A stretch of DNA of 64,000 nucleotides from Hyperoodon ampullatus. Taxonomy: Eukaryota > Chordata > Mammalia > Artiodactyla > Ziphiidae. Positions within the stretch are counted from its first letter, which is position 1. Each line of letters begins with the position of its first letter. The stretch spans positions 34,042,425 through 34,106,424 of the forward strand of contig OX457061.1 in NCBI GenBank assembly GCA_949752795.1, given 5' to 3'. The position numbers and the translations under genes were made by a program. A model generated the notes under the pieces. It saw only the letters and a list, made by a program, of their open reading frames with translations, ran no database searches and had not been told where the DNA came from. This document shows, piece by piece, positions 1 to 11,869 of this stretch.

Positions 1-130
1 CTCTGCCTCTTACTCCTTGAGTTCTTTGGCCCTCAGTTTCCCCATCTGTAATGAAACCTTCCTCACAGGGGTATAAGGTAGTTGAAATGAAGTAATGAAC
101 ACTTTGTAAATGCCAAAGACATTTACATAT
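1..130 (+). repeat. MIR SINE fragment
   Basis: The stretch reads like the MIR core and 3' half: a phrase close to CTCAGTTTCCCCATCTGTAA at about 31-50, then the typical run into 'gtaaatgcc'. It is diverged, as expected of an ancient mammalian tRNA-derived SINE. The element is cut by the window start. Confidence 0.75.
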
Positions 131-462
131 GAACAGTGGCATCACGAAAAATGGAAAATTTACTATTGGAAAAGCCATTGCTACAGTATTGATTATAATT
201 CAGAATAGAGGATGAGTTCTAAGGGCCTAAAGGGTTATTTTTTTTTTTAAGCCAATCCAGAAACAGGGCAAATTCTGAGTGCTCCTTCTCAGTATCCTTT
301 GCTGGTTCTTCATTTCTAACTTATGAAAGGGCTCAGTCGTCAGATATTTTTGCTGTTCGCACCATAGGTGACTTCCTCTAATCTCATGGCTTTTAAGCAC
401 AATTCATATGCTGTTGACTCTCAAATTTTAAAAGTGTAACAAGATGTTAAAAAGGGAGTTTA

Positions 463-670
463 GGGCTTCCCTGGTGGCGCAGTGGTTGAGAGTCCGCCTG
501 CCAATGCAGGGGACACGGGTTCGTGCCCCGGTCTGGGAAGATCCCACATGCCGCGGAGCGGCTAGGCCCGTGAGCCATGGCCGCTGAGCCTGCGCGTCCG
601 GAGCCTGTGCTCCGCAACGGGAGAGGCCACAACAGTGAGAGGCCCGCATACTGAAAAAAAAAAAAAAAAA
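463..670 (+). mobile_element. CHR-2 type cetacean SINE
   Basis: A full-length short CHR SINE: tRNA-Glu-like head (GGGCTTCCCTGGTGGCGCAG), A/B box region, GC-rich body and poly(A) tail. It is flanked by a perfect duplication AAAGGGAGTTTAGG (451-464 and 671-684), so the insertion is young. This family is restricted to cetaceans and close relatives. Confidence 0.95.
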
Positions 671-684
671 AAAGGGAGTTTAGG

Positions 685-2029
685 CCAAGGCCTCAACACA
701 ATAGATATCAAATACTAAAGTAAGGGGCTGATGCAAATCAATATTTTCAAAGTGGTTCTCTAAGAACAGTTTAACTTGCATCCCTCACAGTAAGCAATGT
801 CATAAAATGGTCCGGTTGCCAGAGACTGAAGGGAGGGAGAATATGTAAAAGGTTTTCTTTGAAGAAAGCTGTGCTGTGAATAGCTCCTCTCCCTGGAGAA
901 TAGAAAGGATGGGGGAAGCCCCCTCAGCTCAGACCTAGTGATAGGGGATGACTCAGAGAGCTGATATGCGTTCCCTGGAGTTGGAAGAAAGGGGGTGGGG
1001 AGAGCTGCTTAATTAACTGGAGTCTGACCCCCCACCACCATTGGGGAATCTAATGGTGAGAGGTTGCTAAAGCAGTGGGTGACAGCAGAGAAGAGATTCC
1101 CTTGGGGATAGCCAAGGCACAGGGTGTATATTTCCTGTGGACAGGAGGCGAGCCACACAGGAGAGTCAGCAAGAGCCTTATCGTCCTAGCTCAAGCGTTC
1201 TGCTTGGTGGGGTGATGGGACTGTAAATGAGAAAGCCTGTGTGGAATGAGCTGCGGGAAAACCCACGGCAGCTGGAGGAATAGGATGCATCACCCACACC
1301 GGTGGAGTTGCCAAAAGAGGAGCTACAGCAGTGGAGCCTCCACAGAAACTACGAAAGAACCAAGGAAGACACAGCCTTAAATATTAGCCAGCCCCAGAGA
1401 AAGTAAAATCATGTTAAGACGGTCCCAGACAAGTTAAGAACCTTCTGATCTCTTTCCCCTCTACCTTCCTAGTGGAGTGTTGACACCAACTCTGGAGCAG
1501 CTGAAACCATAGCTAATGAAATGATAAGCAAGAAAGGGAAAAAAGCCAGTCATAACTTCTTCCCCAGTGGGGGTAACTGACCTGCTAAGGTAGAGGAAGT
1601 TGGAAGCAGAAGAAACATGACCTTTTAATGAAGATGTAAGTATTAAGTAACAAACTGAACTGGACATTCTTGTTTCTGAATCAAGTGTCTGGTTTCCTAC
1701 TTCAAAGAGAACCATGGGACTTAGAGTGACCAGAAAAATCATGGTGCCTGCCAGAGTTTTCACCCAATGGCAGGGAGAGCTGTTCCTCCACTGAATAAAT
1801 GTTAAAGGGACATTAGGAAACAAAATTTAAATTGCATTCCAATTGATTCCCAGAGCTGTGCTTCTTCGCAATACTTGTTATAGTGGTATAATATGCATCT
1901 CAGAGTTACCATATCCAAATACAAATTCTTGATTTGTACTCCATCTCCCAGACCTATTCTTCCTACAGTCTTTCCATCTCGTTAAAAAAGAACTCCATCA
2001 TTCCTCTTGATCAGGCCAAAATCCTTGAA
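685..2029. other. Unassigned non-coding sequence
   Basis: I see no gene and no repeat I can name. Reading frames are short and lack family motifs. The stretch 830-1440 is unique-looking and moderately purine-rich, and could hold conserved non-coding sequence, but nothing here proves it. Confidence 0.4.
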
Positions 2030-2770
2030 GTCATCCTTGAATCCTTTCTTCCTTTAACATCCTAGATCCAAACTATCAGCAAATCCTACAAGATCTACTT
2101 TGAGAAGTTATTCTGAAGCCAACCACTTTTTACCACCACCTGATCTAAACCACAATTATGTCTCCCTTTCCTGTTTATTCTCATCCCCCTACATTCTACT
2201 CTCAACACAGCAGCCCAAAGTGACCCTTGTAAATCATGTAAGATCTGCTCAAAAGCCTTCAAAGCCTTCATTTTTAACTTGGAATAAAAGCCAGTGTTCT
2301 TAGAATGCCTACATGATCTAGCCCTTAATCTTTTCCAAACCTCATCTCCTACCACCCCCTCATTGCTTGCCACGATTTGGCCACACTGGGATCCTTGCTT
2401 TTCCTCAAACTTGCTAAGCACTCCTCCAACCCAAGACCTTTACACTTGCTGTTCTTTCTGCCGGAAATTCTCTTCCCCTTGTAGATTTCTGCTCAAATAT
2501 CCCCTTATCAGAAAAGCCTCTCCTGACTGCCTAATATAAATAGCAGCTCCATCTTCCCCTTCTCCCCCACTCCCTTCTCTCCTACTCCTGATCTCCCTAT
2601 CCTCTTTTACTATAGTTATGCCCATGTCACTTAGAGCCACCTGAAATGCTACGCATTTATTTGCTTGTTTATTGTCTGCCTTCCTCTACCAGCATGTCAG
2701 CAACCCAAGGCTAGGACTTAGCTTGGTCCATGGTTGTAAGCACTCAATATTTTTTGAGTAAATGAATAAT
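2030..2770 (+). mobile_element. L2 LINE 3' portion
   Basis: The sequence follows the L2 3' end closely in order: 'ctgctcaaaagccttc', 'tacatgatctagcccttaatc', 'tttacacttgctgttctttctgcc', 'tattgtctgcc', and an ending near 'cactcaatattttttgagtaaatgaat'. L2 is an ancient mammalian LINE. The copy is diverged and inactive. Confidence 0.85.
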
Positions 2771-3976
2771 TTATATTGAAGTACTTATAAGAGATCCTAA
2801 GCTACAATAATTTTATATTTAAAGAACTCTTCCATGGTCCCTTATGTTTTTGGAAACAAATTCTGAAAATGGAGGAGAGCTGGTCCCCTCAGCCTCCTCC
2901 TGACTCTTTTCAGGCCTACCCTCCCCCAATCCCATCTCTCAACAGGAACATATCCCCGGTTCTCACACTAGAAGACTTTCCAGGAAGTCAGAGTAGGGGG
3001 TGGAGGGAGCCCATGGGGTCTCTCCTTGGCAACCATGGTTGCCATCAAGACTTCACTCTGACACATACAGGAACCAGGGCCAGATCCAGGGCTCTCTAGG
3101 CCTCTGTTCTGACCGCCAGACAAGAATGTCTGTCTCTGTTAATTTGACTTAACCTCTGTTTAATTACTAACCTGGTAGTTTCTGCTCTCTGCTTAGCTGC
3201 TTGTCAAGTATATGGCCCTTTTGATAATTTAAGGGTTAGAAGTTAGTCTATTTTTGTAAATGAAAATCAGCCTGGAGCCAGAGTTTCCCTTTTATTCAGC
3301 AAGACGAAACAGACAGCACATGAAAGGCGGGCACACTATAATTTTGTCTTTTCTGATACATTAAAAGCAGGCCTTTGCACACTGGCTGCTTGCTGTCATC
3401 TGGAAACCTCTACTGGGCCTGTAAATATGAAGTCTAGTGCTTTCAGATGATTAGTTTTTTTTTCCTTTCTGTGTCCAGCTTGGTTGGAAAAATTACACAG
3501 CAAGGTCAGGAGACCACAATGAGAGGCAGCCTGGGGGGTGCCCAGAGAGCCTGGGGACTAGGAGCTGCAGCCTAGGTTTCAGGATTGGCTCCACAGCCTC
3601 TGGGCTCAATAACTTGAATGCTTATCTAAGATAATTTTAGGTGGATTGATGAATTCTATAACACTTGTTCATTCAAACCAACATCTATTTGGCATATCAC
3701 AGATATCAGGGACAGGAGTTACACAAGTGAGAAGATATGATCCCTTTCCCCAGGGAGCACCCAGCCTAATGAACAGATAAATTAGGAAAAGAGACAATCT
3801 CAGTCTTGTTATAATCACCGTGTGTGGAAAGCAACCTGGGAGCCTGGGGATAAAAGGGAGTCAGTCTACCTGAAGGATGAGTAGGTATTTACCAGGATTC
3901 AGGATGTGGGCTCAGGACAGAGAGGATAGCCCATGCAAAGGCCTGAGATAGCCTGTGCTGAACAGAAAAAGGAAAA
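2771..3976. other. Unassigned sequence with ancient-repeat scraps
   Basis: No gene seen. Bases 3660-3960 carry phrases typical of old mammalian interspersed repeats ('ttgttcattcaaacc', 'catgcaaaggcctgag'). The rest is unassigned. The reading frame at 2869-3099 has no family resemblance. Confidence 0.4.
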
Positions 3977-3977
3977 C

Positions 3978-4350
3978 TGGGCTTCCCTGGTGGCACAGTA
4001 GTTAAGAATCCTCCTCCCAATGCAAGGGACATGGGTTTGAGCCCTGTCCGGGAAGATCCCACATGCCGCAGAGCAACAAAGTCTGTGCGCCACAACTACT
4101 GAGACTGCACTCTAGAGCCCGCAAGCCACAACTACTGAGCCTGCGCTCTAGACCTTGCGAGCCACAACTACTGAAGCCCGCGCGCCTAGAGCCCATGCTT
4201 CGCAACAAGGAAAGCCACCGCAGTGAGAAGCCCGCACACCAGAACGAAGAGCGGCCCCTGCTCGACGCAACTAGAGAAAGCCCACACGTAGCAACGAAGA
4301 CCCAACGCAGCCAAAACTAACTAACTAAATAAATAAATAAAATTTATAAA
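3978..4350 (+). mobile_element. CHR-1 type SINE
   Basis: Long form of the CHR SINE. The tRNA-like head GGGCTTCCCTGGTGGCACAG is followed by several repeats of 'gccacaactactgag' and a tail of AAAT units. The imperfect duplication GAAAAAGGAAA flanks both ends. It forms an inverted pair with the next SINE about 450 bp away. Confidence 0.93.
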
Positions 4351-4539
4351 AAAGAAAAAGGAAAGTTCACTGTAGGATATGTGTGAGGGGGGTGCAAAGC
4401 TGAGGAGGGTGTGGAGGCAGGGGGATAAATAAGAGGAAAAGTGAAGAAAGTGAGGTTTGACCCATTAGATTACAGACCAGTGGTGAGGTTACAGAAAAAT
4501 TTGAGGTCATGTGGTAAAATGGGCATGATAGAAGTAATA

Positions 4540-4720
4540 GTTAACAGTTATTGGGCACTTATTACCATGTTCTGAGTACTTTCCACTTAAATCTACAGCG
4601 TTCAGAGATGCTAAGTTACTTGCCCAAGATGATTCAGCTGAGAAGAGGTGAAGATGGGAATTTAAAGGCAATCTGCAGACTCCAGAGCCTAACCCTTAAC
4701 CATCACACTACCTTGCCAGA
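4540..4720 (-). repeat. MIR-like fragment
   Basis: It contains 'ttattgggcacttattacc' and 'aagttacttgcccaagatg', matching the reverse-orientation MIR core at old divergence. The sequence between the two flanking SINEs is otherwise unassigned. Confidence 0.6.
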
Positions 4721-4806
4721 AGTTCTCAACTATTAAATGAGCTAATGGATATGAAAGTACACTGTAGACTGTAAAGTGCTGCCCAAATGTAGCACCGGTG
4801 TTTATT

Positions 4807-5119
4807 TTTTATAAATTTATTTATTTATTTTTGGCTGCGTTGGGTCTTCGTTGCTACGTGTGGGCTTTCTCTAGTTGCGTCGAGCAGGGGCTGCTCTTCG
4901 TTCTGGTGTGCGGGCTTCTCATTGCAGTGGCTTCTCTTGTTGCGGAGCATGGGCTTTCGGTGCACAGGCTTCAGTAGTTGTGGCACGTGGGCTCAGTAGT
5001 TGTGGCACACGGGCTTAGTTGCTCCGCGGCATGTGCAATCTTCCTGGACCAGGGCTCGAATCCATGTCCCCTGCACTGGCAGGTGGATTCTTAACCACTG
5101 AGCCACCAGGGAAGTCCCT
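4807..5119 (-). mobile_element. CHR-1 type SINE (reverse)
   Basis: Reverse-oriented long CHR SINE ending in CCACCAGGGAAGTCCC on the plus strand. The near-perfect duplication CACYGGTGTTTATT lies at 4793-4806 and 5121-5134. Body repeats of 'cagtagttgtggcac' are visible. Confidence 0.93.
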
Positions 5120-5134
5120 ACACTGGTGTTTATT

Positions 5135-7354
5135 AGTTTTGTTACAAGGATCCCCAAAATAGGAGGTCTTTCTTCACTGATATTTTATAGTGTAACCCTG
5201 AGCATTTTCTCCCAGCTCAGAATAGCAAGCAAGAAAGGCTGTGAGAGACAGAGATCACTCCGGATGAAAGGAAAGGACGTCTGGGCTTTCATGAGTCGCA
5301 CTGGGGGGATGGAAGAATGACAAAAATCAAATGAAGCAGCCCTTCTGAAAGCTTAGCCTTTGCTGGCACCTACTGGTGCCCATGACAGATGTGCCAGCTT
5401 CATGGAGAATTATCCCCTGGAGGATAAATGCCCCAGGGCAGTTGTACATGTGAAGGGGATGGTGTGGGGAAGAGGGGAAGAGTTGCAGCTGGTCTAAGAG
5501 GCTGGGAGACCTGAGAGGCTGCTGTGCATCTGTGGAAAAAAACTTCAGCCTGGAATTCACTAATCATAACCATTACTTAGCACCACCTATGGGCATGCAC
5601 TGCACTGCACTGCGGGTCTCACACACCTTCTCTGAAAACAGCAGAAGCCCCAACCCCACCAGCTCAGCAAAATGTAATTCTCTTCGTTTCAGAGATGCAG
5701 ACAGCTCTAGGAGATTACCTGATTGGACCAGGGTCACATAACTAACTAGTAACTAGCAATCCTAATTTAGGATCAAAGTTGAATTTAATTCATACTCTTT
5801 TTTTTTTTACAGCACCAGGATGCTTCCAAAAGACATACATTCAAAGCTTAATTCTCCCAATTATTATGTCTGTGATCCTGGCCCTCTCAATTCACTACTG
5901 GGAGTTTTGTGTTGACTGACTAAAGAGTTGATTTTCCTGCCTCATTCCAGAAGAGGTTTACATCTTAAATCCTTATCTGCAATATGGGGAGAAACCCCCT
6001 CCCAGTGTGTTTGTAGAGATTCTGAAAAAGGGATTAGGTCTGGAACACAAATAACAACGTAACTACCTTTAAAACCTGAAGACCTGCTACCTCATAAAAT
6101 ATATCTTTGAACTTCATGGCTCCAAATAGAAATGAGAATTCTAAGTTGCCCCCTGAAATGTTTCCAAACTTATCGATATGGAAACCACTATCCTAGGTCA
6201 CTTGTCAGTTAACATTCACATCCTGAAAAATTCTCTTCACCCTGTGTGTCCAAACAAAGATCCAGAAAACTCATTGTCTAGAGCTCAGTTGAAATTTAAA
6301 GGACCAAAGATACTAGATAGATCCAACCATGTGAAATTACCAAAGGGGTCTGACATAATTAATGCAGGTCTTCCAAAAGACAGTACCATTATCACAGCAG
6401 AATGATTGGGCAAGCCCATCCTGAGCCAAATGTCAGCAGGCAGGCATAAGAATCATCTGAGTGACTGTTTAATATGCAGATTCTGGACCCACCCACAGAT
6501 CCAGTACTGGAGTTGGGGTGGGCAAGTTCAGGAATCTGGCTTTTTTTTTTTTTTTTTTTTTTTGCGATATGCGGGCCTCCCAAGTATCCCAAGACAGAAA
6601 GACTACTCTAGGGGACTTCCCCTCAAGCATTTCCAAACCTAAAGAATATTCTGTCCCCAATAACTCTAAAGACAGCATCTCAAGATGCTGCACTTCTCAA
6701 AGGGCATCCTTAGTCAGCTTAAGGGCAGGTCAGTTTGAGGACCTCTACTGTAAAAGTAGGCAAGCATCTGGTGATAGTTTGAAATCCATCCTCCACAACT
6801 TTCCAGCTGTGAGAAGTCTTTTGAGTGCCCATCTTTTTTGTTTTAATGACCCACCCCTCCTTTTGTGGTTTCCTTTATTTTGTTTTGTTGCCTGAAATTA
6901 ATGATTATTGCAAGGGAATCTGGACCACTTTTTGAATAGCTGCATTTGGGTAATGTACCCCCTCGCTCTACCCTCCAGGACAGAATTACTGTGGCTCCAC
7001 TAGTTGGTTTAGTGACTATTTATGCCCATCTTCCACATCGCAGACCCAAACCAAAGCCTCATTATTTCTACCGTGTTAGTTTTGCTGCAGAATGGTAACA
7101 TTTACATGGACATGGGTTTTTTCTCTATCTTATAATTTGGATTGTTTAGTTTTCCTTTTTGGACTTCTTTGATGCTGCTGAAGAAAGAAGTCCACAAAAG
7201 TCTGGAGAAAGGAAGAGAGTGGGCTGCAGGGGGCAGAGTAGGTGGAAGTGTTGTTTGCTTCTCTGTCTCCTCGGCCGCCCCCCACCACTTCCCCCAAGCT
7301 GGACTAAGCTATCTCCTTCCTATTTCTGCTTTTCTGCCTCTTACACCTGGGCTG
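5135..7354. other. Mostly unassigned sequence with MIR and MER5A traces
   Basis: No gene seen. A reverse MIR-like stretch lies around 5570-5760, a MER5A-like hAT fragment at about 6440-6540, and a T-run at 6541-6563. A 75-codon open frame at 6178-6405 has no recognisable family and no splice or promoter context. Confidence 0.4.
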
Positions 7355-7480
7355 AAATATGTCAGCAGTATCACTGACTTACTATGAAACCTTGAGCGGG
7401 TCCCTTTCCCTCTCCAGGCCTTGCTTCCCATGTGAACAGTGAAGGCATACAACCAAAAAATCTCTAAATTTAGTAACTTT
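7355..7480 (+). repeat. MIR fragment
   Basis: It contains 'ctatgaaaccttgagcggg' followed by a Ser/Pro-coding-like C/T tract, equivalent to the MIR 'gtgaccttgggcaagt' core in plus orientation. Diverged. Confidence 0.6.
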
Positions 7481-7859
7481 CATAAGCCCACTGGACTGTT
7501 GCTCATTCCTCTGTGACAGCCATGTGACTTGGGGCAACTTATTTAACCCATCTGATATACCACCAAAATGAGTCACACCCTTCTCTTTTCTAACTCTGAT
7601 GAATAAAAAAAGTTGCTTTTTTATACCCAAGGCATGAAAATAGTAACCAATCCATGTTCCCTCAGAAGTCCCTGAGTTCCAAAGATGAGACCATTACTGT
7701 ACTAAATTCTCCAAAGGGTTTCCAAGGCTTTAAATCCTCTATGACATCCCTGACACACCCATCACCCCCATTACCACCCCCACTAGCCCCAGTGCAACCT
7801 TAAAACCTTCTAGGGTTAATTCTGCCTCTCCTCTCCCCTTTATGTCTTGCTGGAGGGTT

Positions 7860-8231
7860 CTATGAGAAATGTCATTCCACTTCTAGGTATGTACTCTAGA
7901 AAAGCATTTTCAAATGTACACAATAAGGCATACAGAAGGATATTCACTGGGGCCTTATTTACCATAATGAATAATCAGAAAAAAATGTCCATCAACTAAA
8001 AAAATAATAATAATAAAACTCTGAGAAATCCATTTAATAGAATACTGTGCAGCACTTCAAAAGAATGAGGCAGATCCAAAAATACTAATATGGGTAGACT
8101 GACAAGACATATTGTTGAGTAAAAGAAGCATGCTACAGAATGGTATGCATAGTATATCTCTTATGCAAAAAAAATAAACTGTACTTATTCTAAGTATATG
8201 TATATATATATATATATATACACCTATACAT

Positions 8232-8262
<31 letters not shown>

Positions 8263-8420
8263 AATACATAGCAGAGGTCTGGAAGGATGTGTAACAAACT
8301 GGTGACATTGTTTGCCTCCAAGGAAGGGATGGTCAAGGGGACTTTATGTGAAATATTTTAATATTTTTACTCAAAGGATATAATCATAAATTACTTAAGA
8401 AATTTAAATTAATTTGAAAT
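7860..8420 (+). mobile_element. Old L1 3' fragment with TA/CA microsatellite
   Basis: The sequence resembles the L1 ORF2 end and 3' UTR: 'cattccacttctaggtatg', 'atgaataatcagaaaaaaatg', 'atactgtgcagcactt'. It is interrupted at about 8198-8262 by a compound (TA)n and (CA)n microsatellite. Stops are frequent and the element is dead. Confidence 0.7.
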
Positions 8421-9289
8421 AATACAGCCCCTAAGTATATAACAATAGCACAAAAACTGGGGGGAAAGAAAAGTTCTTACTCTATACATGAACTGGTATA
8501 ATATAATTTGAAGATGACTATTCAAAAATGTGATAAAGATGAATACTAAATAACATAAAGATAAATTTTTATTAGAAAAAAGAGGTTTAACAAATAAGAC
8601 AAGAGTGAAGAGAAAACAGAATCATAAAAAAATAATCCACAAGCAGGTTAGCAAAGAGAAGGGAAAGGAAGAAAGAACAGATGGAACAAACAGAAAATGA
8701 CTAGCCAGATGGTAGATTTAAATGTAACCATATCAATAGTAAAAATGTAAGTAATCTACACACCCCAATTAGAAGGCAGAGACTGTCAGATTGGATAAAA
8801 AAGCAAGACAACACATTACGCTGTCTACAGGAAACTCACCTTCAATATAAAGACATAAATAAGTAAAAGGTTAAAATGATGCAAAAAGACAGACCATGCA
8901 AACACTAACCAGAGAGCTGAGTGCCCTTATGAATACTAGAAAAAGTAGACTTCAGAACAGGAATATTACCAGAGATAAAGAGAGTCATTACATAATGATA
9001 TTACATAATGATAAAGGGGACAATTCAACAACAACAAGATATAAGAATACTAAATGTATATACACCTAAGATTGGAGCTTCAAAACGGCATGAAGCAAAA
9101 ACTGCTAGAACGCAGAAGAGAAACAGACAATTCCATGATTATAGTCCGACACATCAACGACCCTCTTAGTAATAGAAGAAGCTGAAAGAAATTAGTAAGG
9201 ACATAGAAGACCTGAACAACACTATAAACCAACTTGACCTAATTGATATTTATAGAGAAGTCTAGTCAACAAACAGCAGAATACACATT

Positions 9290-9460
9290 CAAGTACAGCT
9301 GACCACTGAAAAACACGGAACTGCACAGATCCACTCATATGCAGATTTGTTTTCAAAAGTAAATACTAGAGTACTACACAATCCCTGATGGGTTGAATCT
9401 ATGGATGTGTAACCTTGGATACAGAAGAACCATGGATATGAAGGGTTGGCTATAAGTTAG
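9290..9460 (+). mobile_element. Medium-reiterated DNA-transposon-like fossil
   Basis: This block breaks the L1 ORF2 reading: 'gctgaccactgaaaaacacg' through 'ggatatgaagggttggct'. It resembles the common mammalian MER repeat 'gacccttgaacaacacggg ... ccacttatacgcggattt'. I recognise the pattern but cannot name the subfamily with certainty. Confidence 0.5.
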
Positions 9461-9774
9461 TCATATGTAAATATGAAATAGTCTCCAAGAATATACTGGG
9501 TCATAAGTCAAATCTCAACAAAGTTTATAAAACTGAAATTGTACAAAGTATGTTCTCAATACTTTGAATTAATGCTTTGAATTCACAATATAATTAAATT
9601 AGAAATCAAGAATAGAAAGATATTTGGAAAATTTCCCACACTTCTAAATCACTCAAAGTCAAATGGTAAATTATAAAAACTTGAATTGAAAATGAAAACA
9701 CATGAAAAGTTGTGAGATACAGATAAATCAGTGTTTACAGGGAAATTCAAAGCATTCAAAATTTATAGTGTTAG

Positions 9775-10170
9775 TACCCCAGTAAACATGGTAAACATTC
9801 CTAAGACCCACTAGACTTTCTATAAGAAGTGTGACTAGCACAACCCCACAAAATGACACAGTACAAGAAGGGCAAGGATTCTGGCCTGTCCTGGGAAAGC
9901 AGTGTTACCACAGGAAGTAGAGTGGCTATGGTGAGCAAGCTAAGCAGATTTTCCAGCAAAGGCTAAAGCTACAAAGAAAATTGTGCTAAAGCTTGAATGC
10001 TTAAGCCCTATTATACGTCTAAAAGAATGCCAGCTATTAATAGATGCATGCATTATGAAGTGGGAAGAGACAACAAGAGAAAAGCCCAAATCATCCTGTT
10101 CTGGGCTTCACCTTTTGTTTTATTACAAAGGAAATAAAATCTTGAGGCTATGTTAACTTCAAAAAAAAAA
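9775..10170 (+). pseudogene. RPL36A: RPL36A-family processed pseudogene
   Basis: This is a retrocopy of ribosomal protein eL42 (RPL36A/RPL36AL), a small basic zinc-binding protein of the large subunit. From ATG 9788 the frame reads MVNIPKTH then a stop, then TFYKKCD and another stop. After a frameshift it continues QYKKGKDS, and further on AKATKKIVLKLEC. These blocks follow the parent protein in order over its whole length. There are no introns. The 3' UTR ends with AATAAAATCTTGAG and a poly(A) run (10161-10170), the marks of L1-driven retrotransposition. It sits inside an older L1 ORF2 remnant. At least three stops and frameshifts make it non-coding. Whether the parent was RPL36A or RPL36AL cannot be settled by eye. 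Confidence 0.93.
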
Positions 10171-10189
10171 GTTTATATTAAGAAGAGAA

Positions 10190-10397
10190 GGGCTTCCCTG
10201 GTGGCGCAGTGGTTGAGAGTCCGCCTGCTGATGCAGGGGACACGGGTTCGTGCCCCGGTCCGGGAAGATCCCACATGCCGCGGAGCGATTGGGCCCGTGA
10301 GCCATGGCCGCTGGGCCTGCGCGTCCGGAGCCTGTGCTCCGCAAGGGGAGAGGCCACAGCAGTGAGAGGCCCGCGTACCGCAAAAAAAAAAAAAAAA
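10190..10397 (+). mobile_element. CHR-2 type SINE
   Basis: Complete short CHR SINE with poly(A) tail, flanked by the duplication AAGAAGAGAAG. It inserted into the old L1 just after the RPL36A retropseudogene. Near-consensus sequence implies a recent insertion. Confidence 0.95.
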
Positions 10398-10672
10398 GAA
10401 GAAGAGAAGAATGGTCTCAAATCAATGCTCTAATGAGAATTCACCTTAAGAAACTAGAAAAAGAAAGGCAATATAAAGTCAGAGCAAACAGAAGGACATA
10501 AAACTATGAGCAGAAATCTATGAAATAAAACCAGAAAAACAAAGACAGAAAATCAATGAAACCAAAAGCTGTTTCTTTGGAAAAAAAAAAAAAAAGACAA
10601 CTGATAAACCTCTCCTCAGACTGATCAAGAAAGTGAAGGCACAAATTACCAACATCAAGAATGAAAGAGGGG

Positions 10673-10883
10673 GGCTTCCCTGGTGGCGCAGTGGTTGAGA
10701 GTCCGCCTGCCGATGCAGGGGACATGGGTTCGTGCCCCGGTCCGGGAGGATCCCACATGCCGCGGAGCGGCTGGGCCCGTGAGCCATGGCCGCTGGGCCT
10801 GCGCGTCTGGAGCCTGTGCTCTGCAGCAGGAGAGGCCACAACAGTGAGAGGCCCGCGTACCGCAAAAAAAAAAAAAAAAAAAA
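10673..10883 (+). mobile_element. CHR-2 type SINE
   Basis: Complete short CHR SINE with a poly(A) tail of about 20. The perfect 15-bp duplication AGAATGAAAGAGGGG lies at 10658-10672 and 10884-10898. It interrupts the old L1 ORF2 and is one of the youngest-looking insertions here. Confidence 0.96.
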
Positions 10884-11094
10884 AGAATGAAAGAGGGGAA
10901 ATCACCAGATCTACTAACATTAGAAGAATAAATATTATGAACTATGCTAATAAATTCACCAACTTGGATGAAATGGACAAATTCCCTGAAAAAAAACCAC
11001 AGCCCTGACAACTGTAGTAGACTGTGAGAACTCTAGTGTTTACCTGCCTAAGGAACTCCAGGCAGAGAAATCAAAATGAGTAAGGAGAAAAAAG

Positions 11095-11365
11095 AACCCT
11101 CCTACATTGTTGTCAGGAAAGTAAATTGGTGCAGGCACTATGGAAAACAGTATGGAGGTTCCTTAAAAAACTAAAAATAGAGTTACCATGTGATCCAGCA
11201 ATCCCATTCCTGGGCATATATCCAGAGAAAACTCTAACTGGAAATGACACATGCACTCCAATTTTCATAGCAGCACTATTTACAATAGCCAAGACCTGGA
11301 AGCAGCCTAAATGTCCACTGACAGATGAATGAATAAAGATATGGGGAGGGGAGGGGTGTATGTAA

Positions 11366-11396
<31 letters not shown>

Positions 11397-11868
11397 TATA
11401 ATGGAATATTACTCAGCCATAAAAAAGAATGAAATAATGCCACTTGCAGCAACATGGATGGACCTAGAGATTATCATACTAAGTGAAGTGAGACAGAGGA
11501 AGACAAATATTATATGATATCACTTACATGTGGAATAAAAAAATGATACAAATGAACTTACAAAACAGAAATAGATTCATGTAGAAAACAAACTTATGGT
11601 TAACAAAGGGGAAAGGGGGGAGGATAAATTAGGAGTTTGGGATTAACAGATACACACGACTGTATAGAAAATATTGATAGATAAACAACAAGGACCTACT
11701 GTACAGCATGGGGAACTACATTCAATATCTTGTGATAACCTACAGTGGAAAAGAATCTGAAAAAGAATGTGTGTGCGTATAATATATATACACGCAAAAT
11801 CTGAATCATTTTGCTGTACACCTGAAACTAATTGTGTAAATCAACTACACTTCAATTAAAAAAACAAT
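11095..11868 (+). mobile_element. L1 3' end (ORF2 C-terminus and 3' UTR)
   Basis: Hallmark ORF2 C-terminal text is present: 'aatcccattcctgggcatat', 'actatttacaatagccaaga', 'attactcagccataaaaaag', 'gcaacatggatggacctaga'. A 3' UTR ends near 'ctacacttcaattaaaaaaa'. An (AT)n run at 11374-11400 interrupts it. It may be a separate, later copy than the ORF2 remnant just upstream. Confidence 0.85.
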
Positions 11869-11869
11869 A

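Larger units (their letters stand above)
8690..10990 (+). mobile_element. Old L1 ORF2 remnant, heavily interrupted
   Basis: Several blocks follow the L1 ORF2 endonuclease-to-RT region in order: 'gactgtcagattggataaaa' (about 8782), 'cattacataatgataaagg' (about 9000), 'tttacagggaaattcaaag' (about 9735), 'ctgatcaagaaagtgaagg' (about 10621), 'gaaatggacaaattccctga' (about 10968). All frames carry many stops. Later insertions cut it: a DNA-transposon-like piece, an RPL36A retropseudogene and two CHR-2 SINEs. Confidence 0.85.

Noticed and set aside
463..540. tRNA-like A and B boxes at SINE heads
   Set aside because: They belong to tRNA-derived SINEs and cannot fold into complete tRNAs. No independent tRNA gene was seen in the window.
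6178..6405. 75-codon plus-strand frame
   Set aside because: No homology I recognise, no promoter, splice or poly(A) context, and it lies in repeat-bearing intergenic DNA.
8057..8308. Minus-strand frame with Val/Cys and Tyr/Ile runs
   Set aside because: It is the translation of the TA/CA microsatellite and flanking L1 DNA.
10504..10920. Open frames of 70-138 codons on both strands over SINE copies (also at 34312, 36592, 39654, 48142, 58145, 60142)
   Set aside because: They all translate the CHR SINE consensus and its poly(A)/poly(T) tail. They recur at each SINE copy and are not genes.
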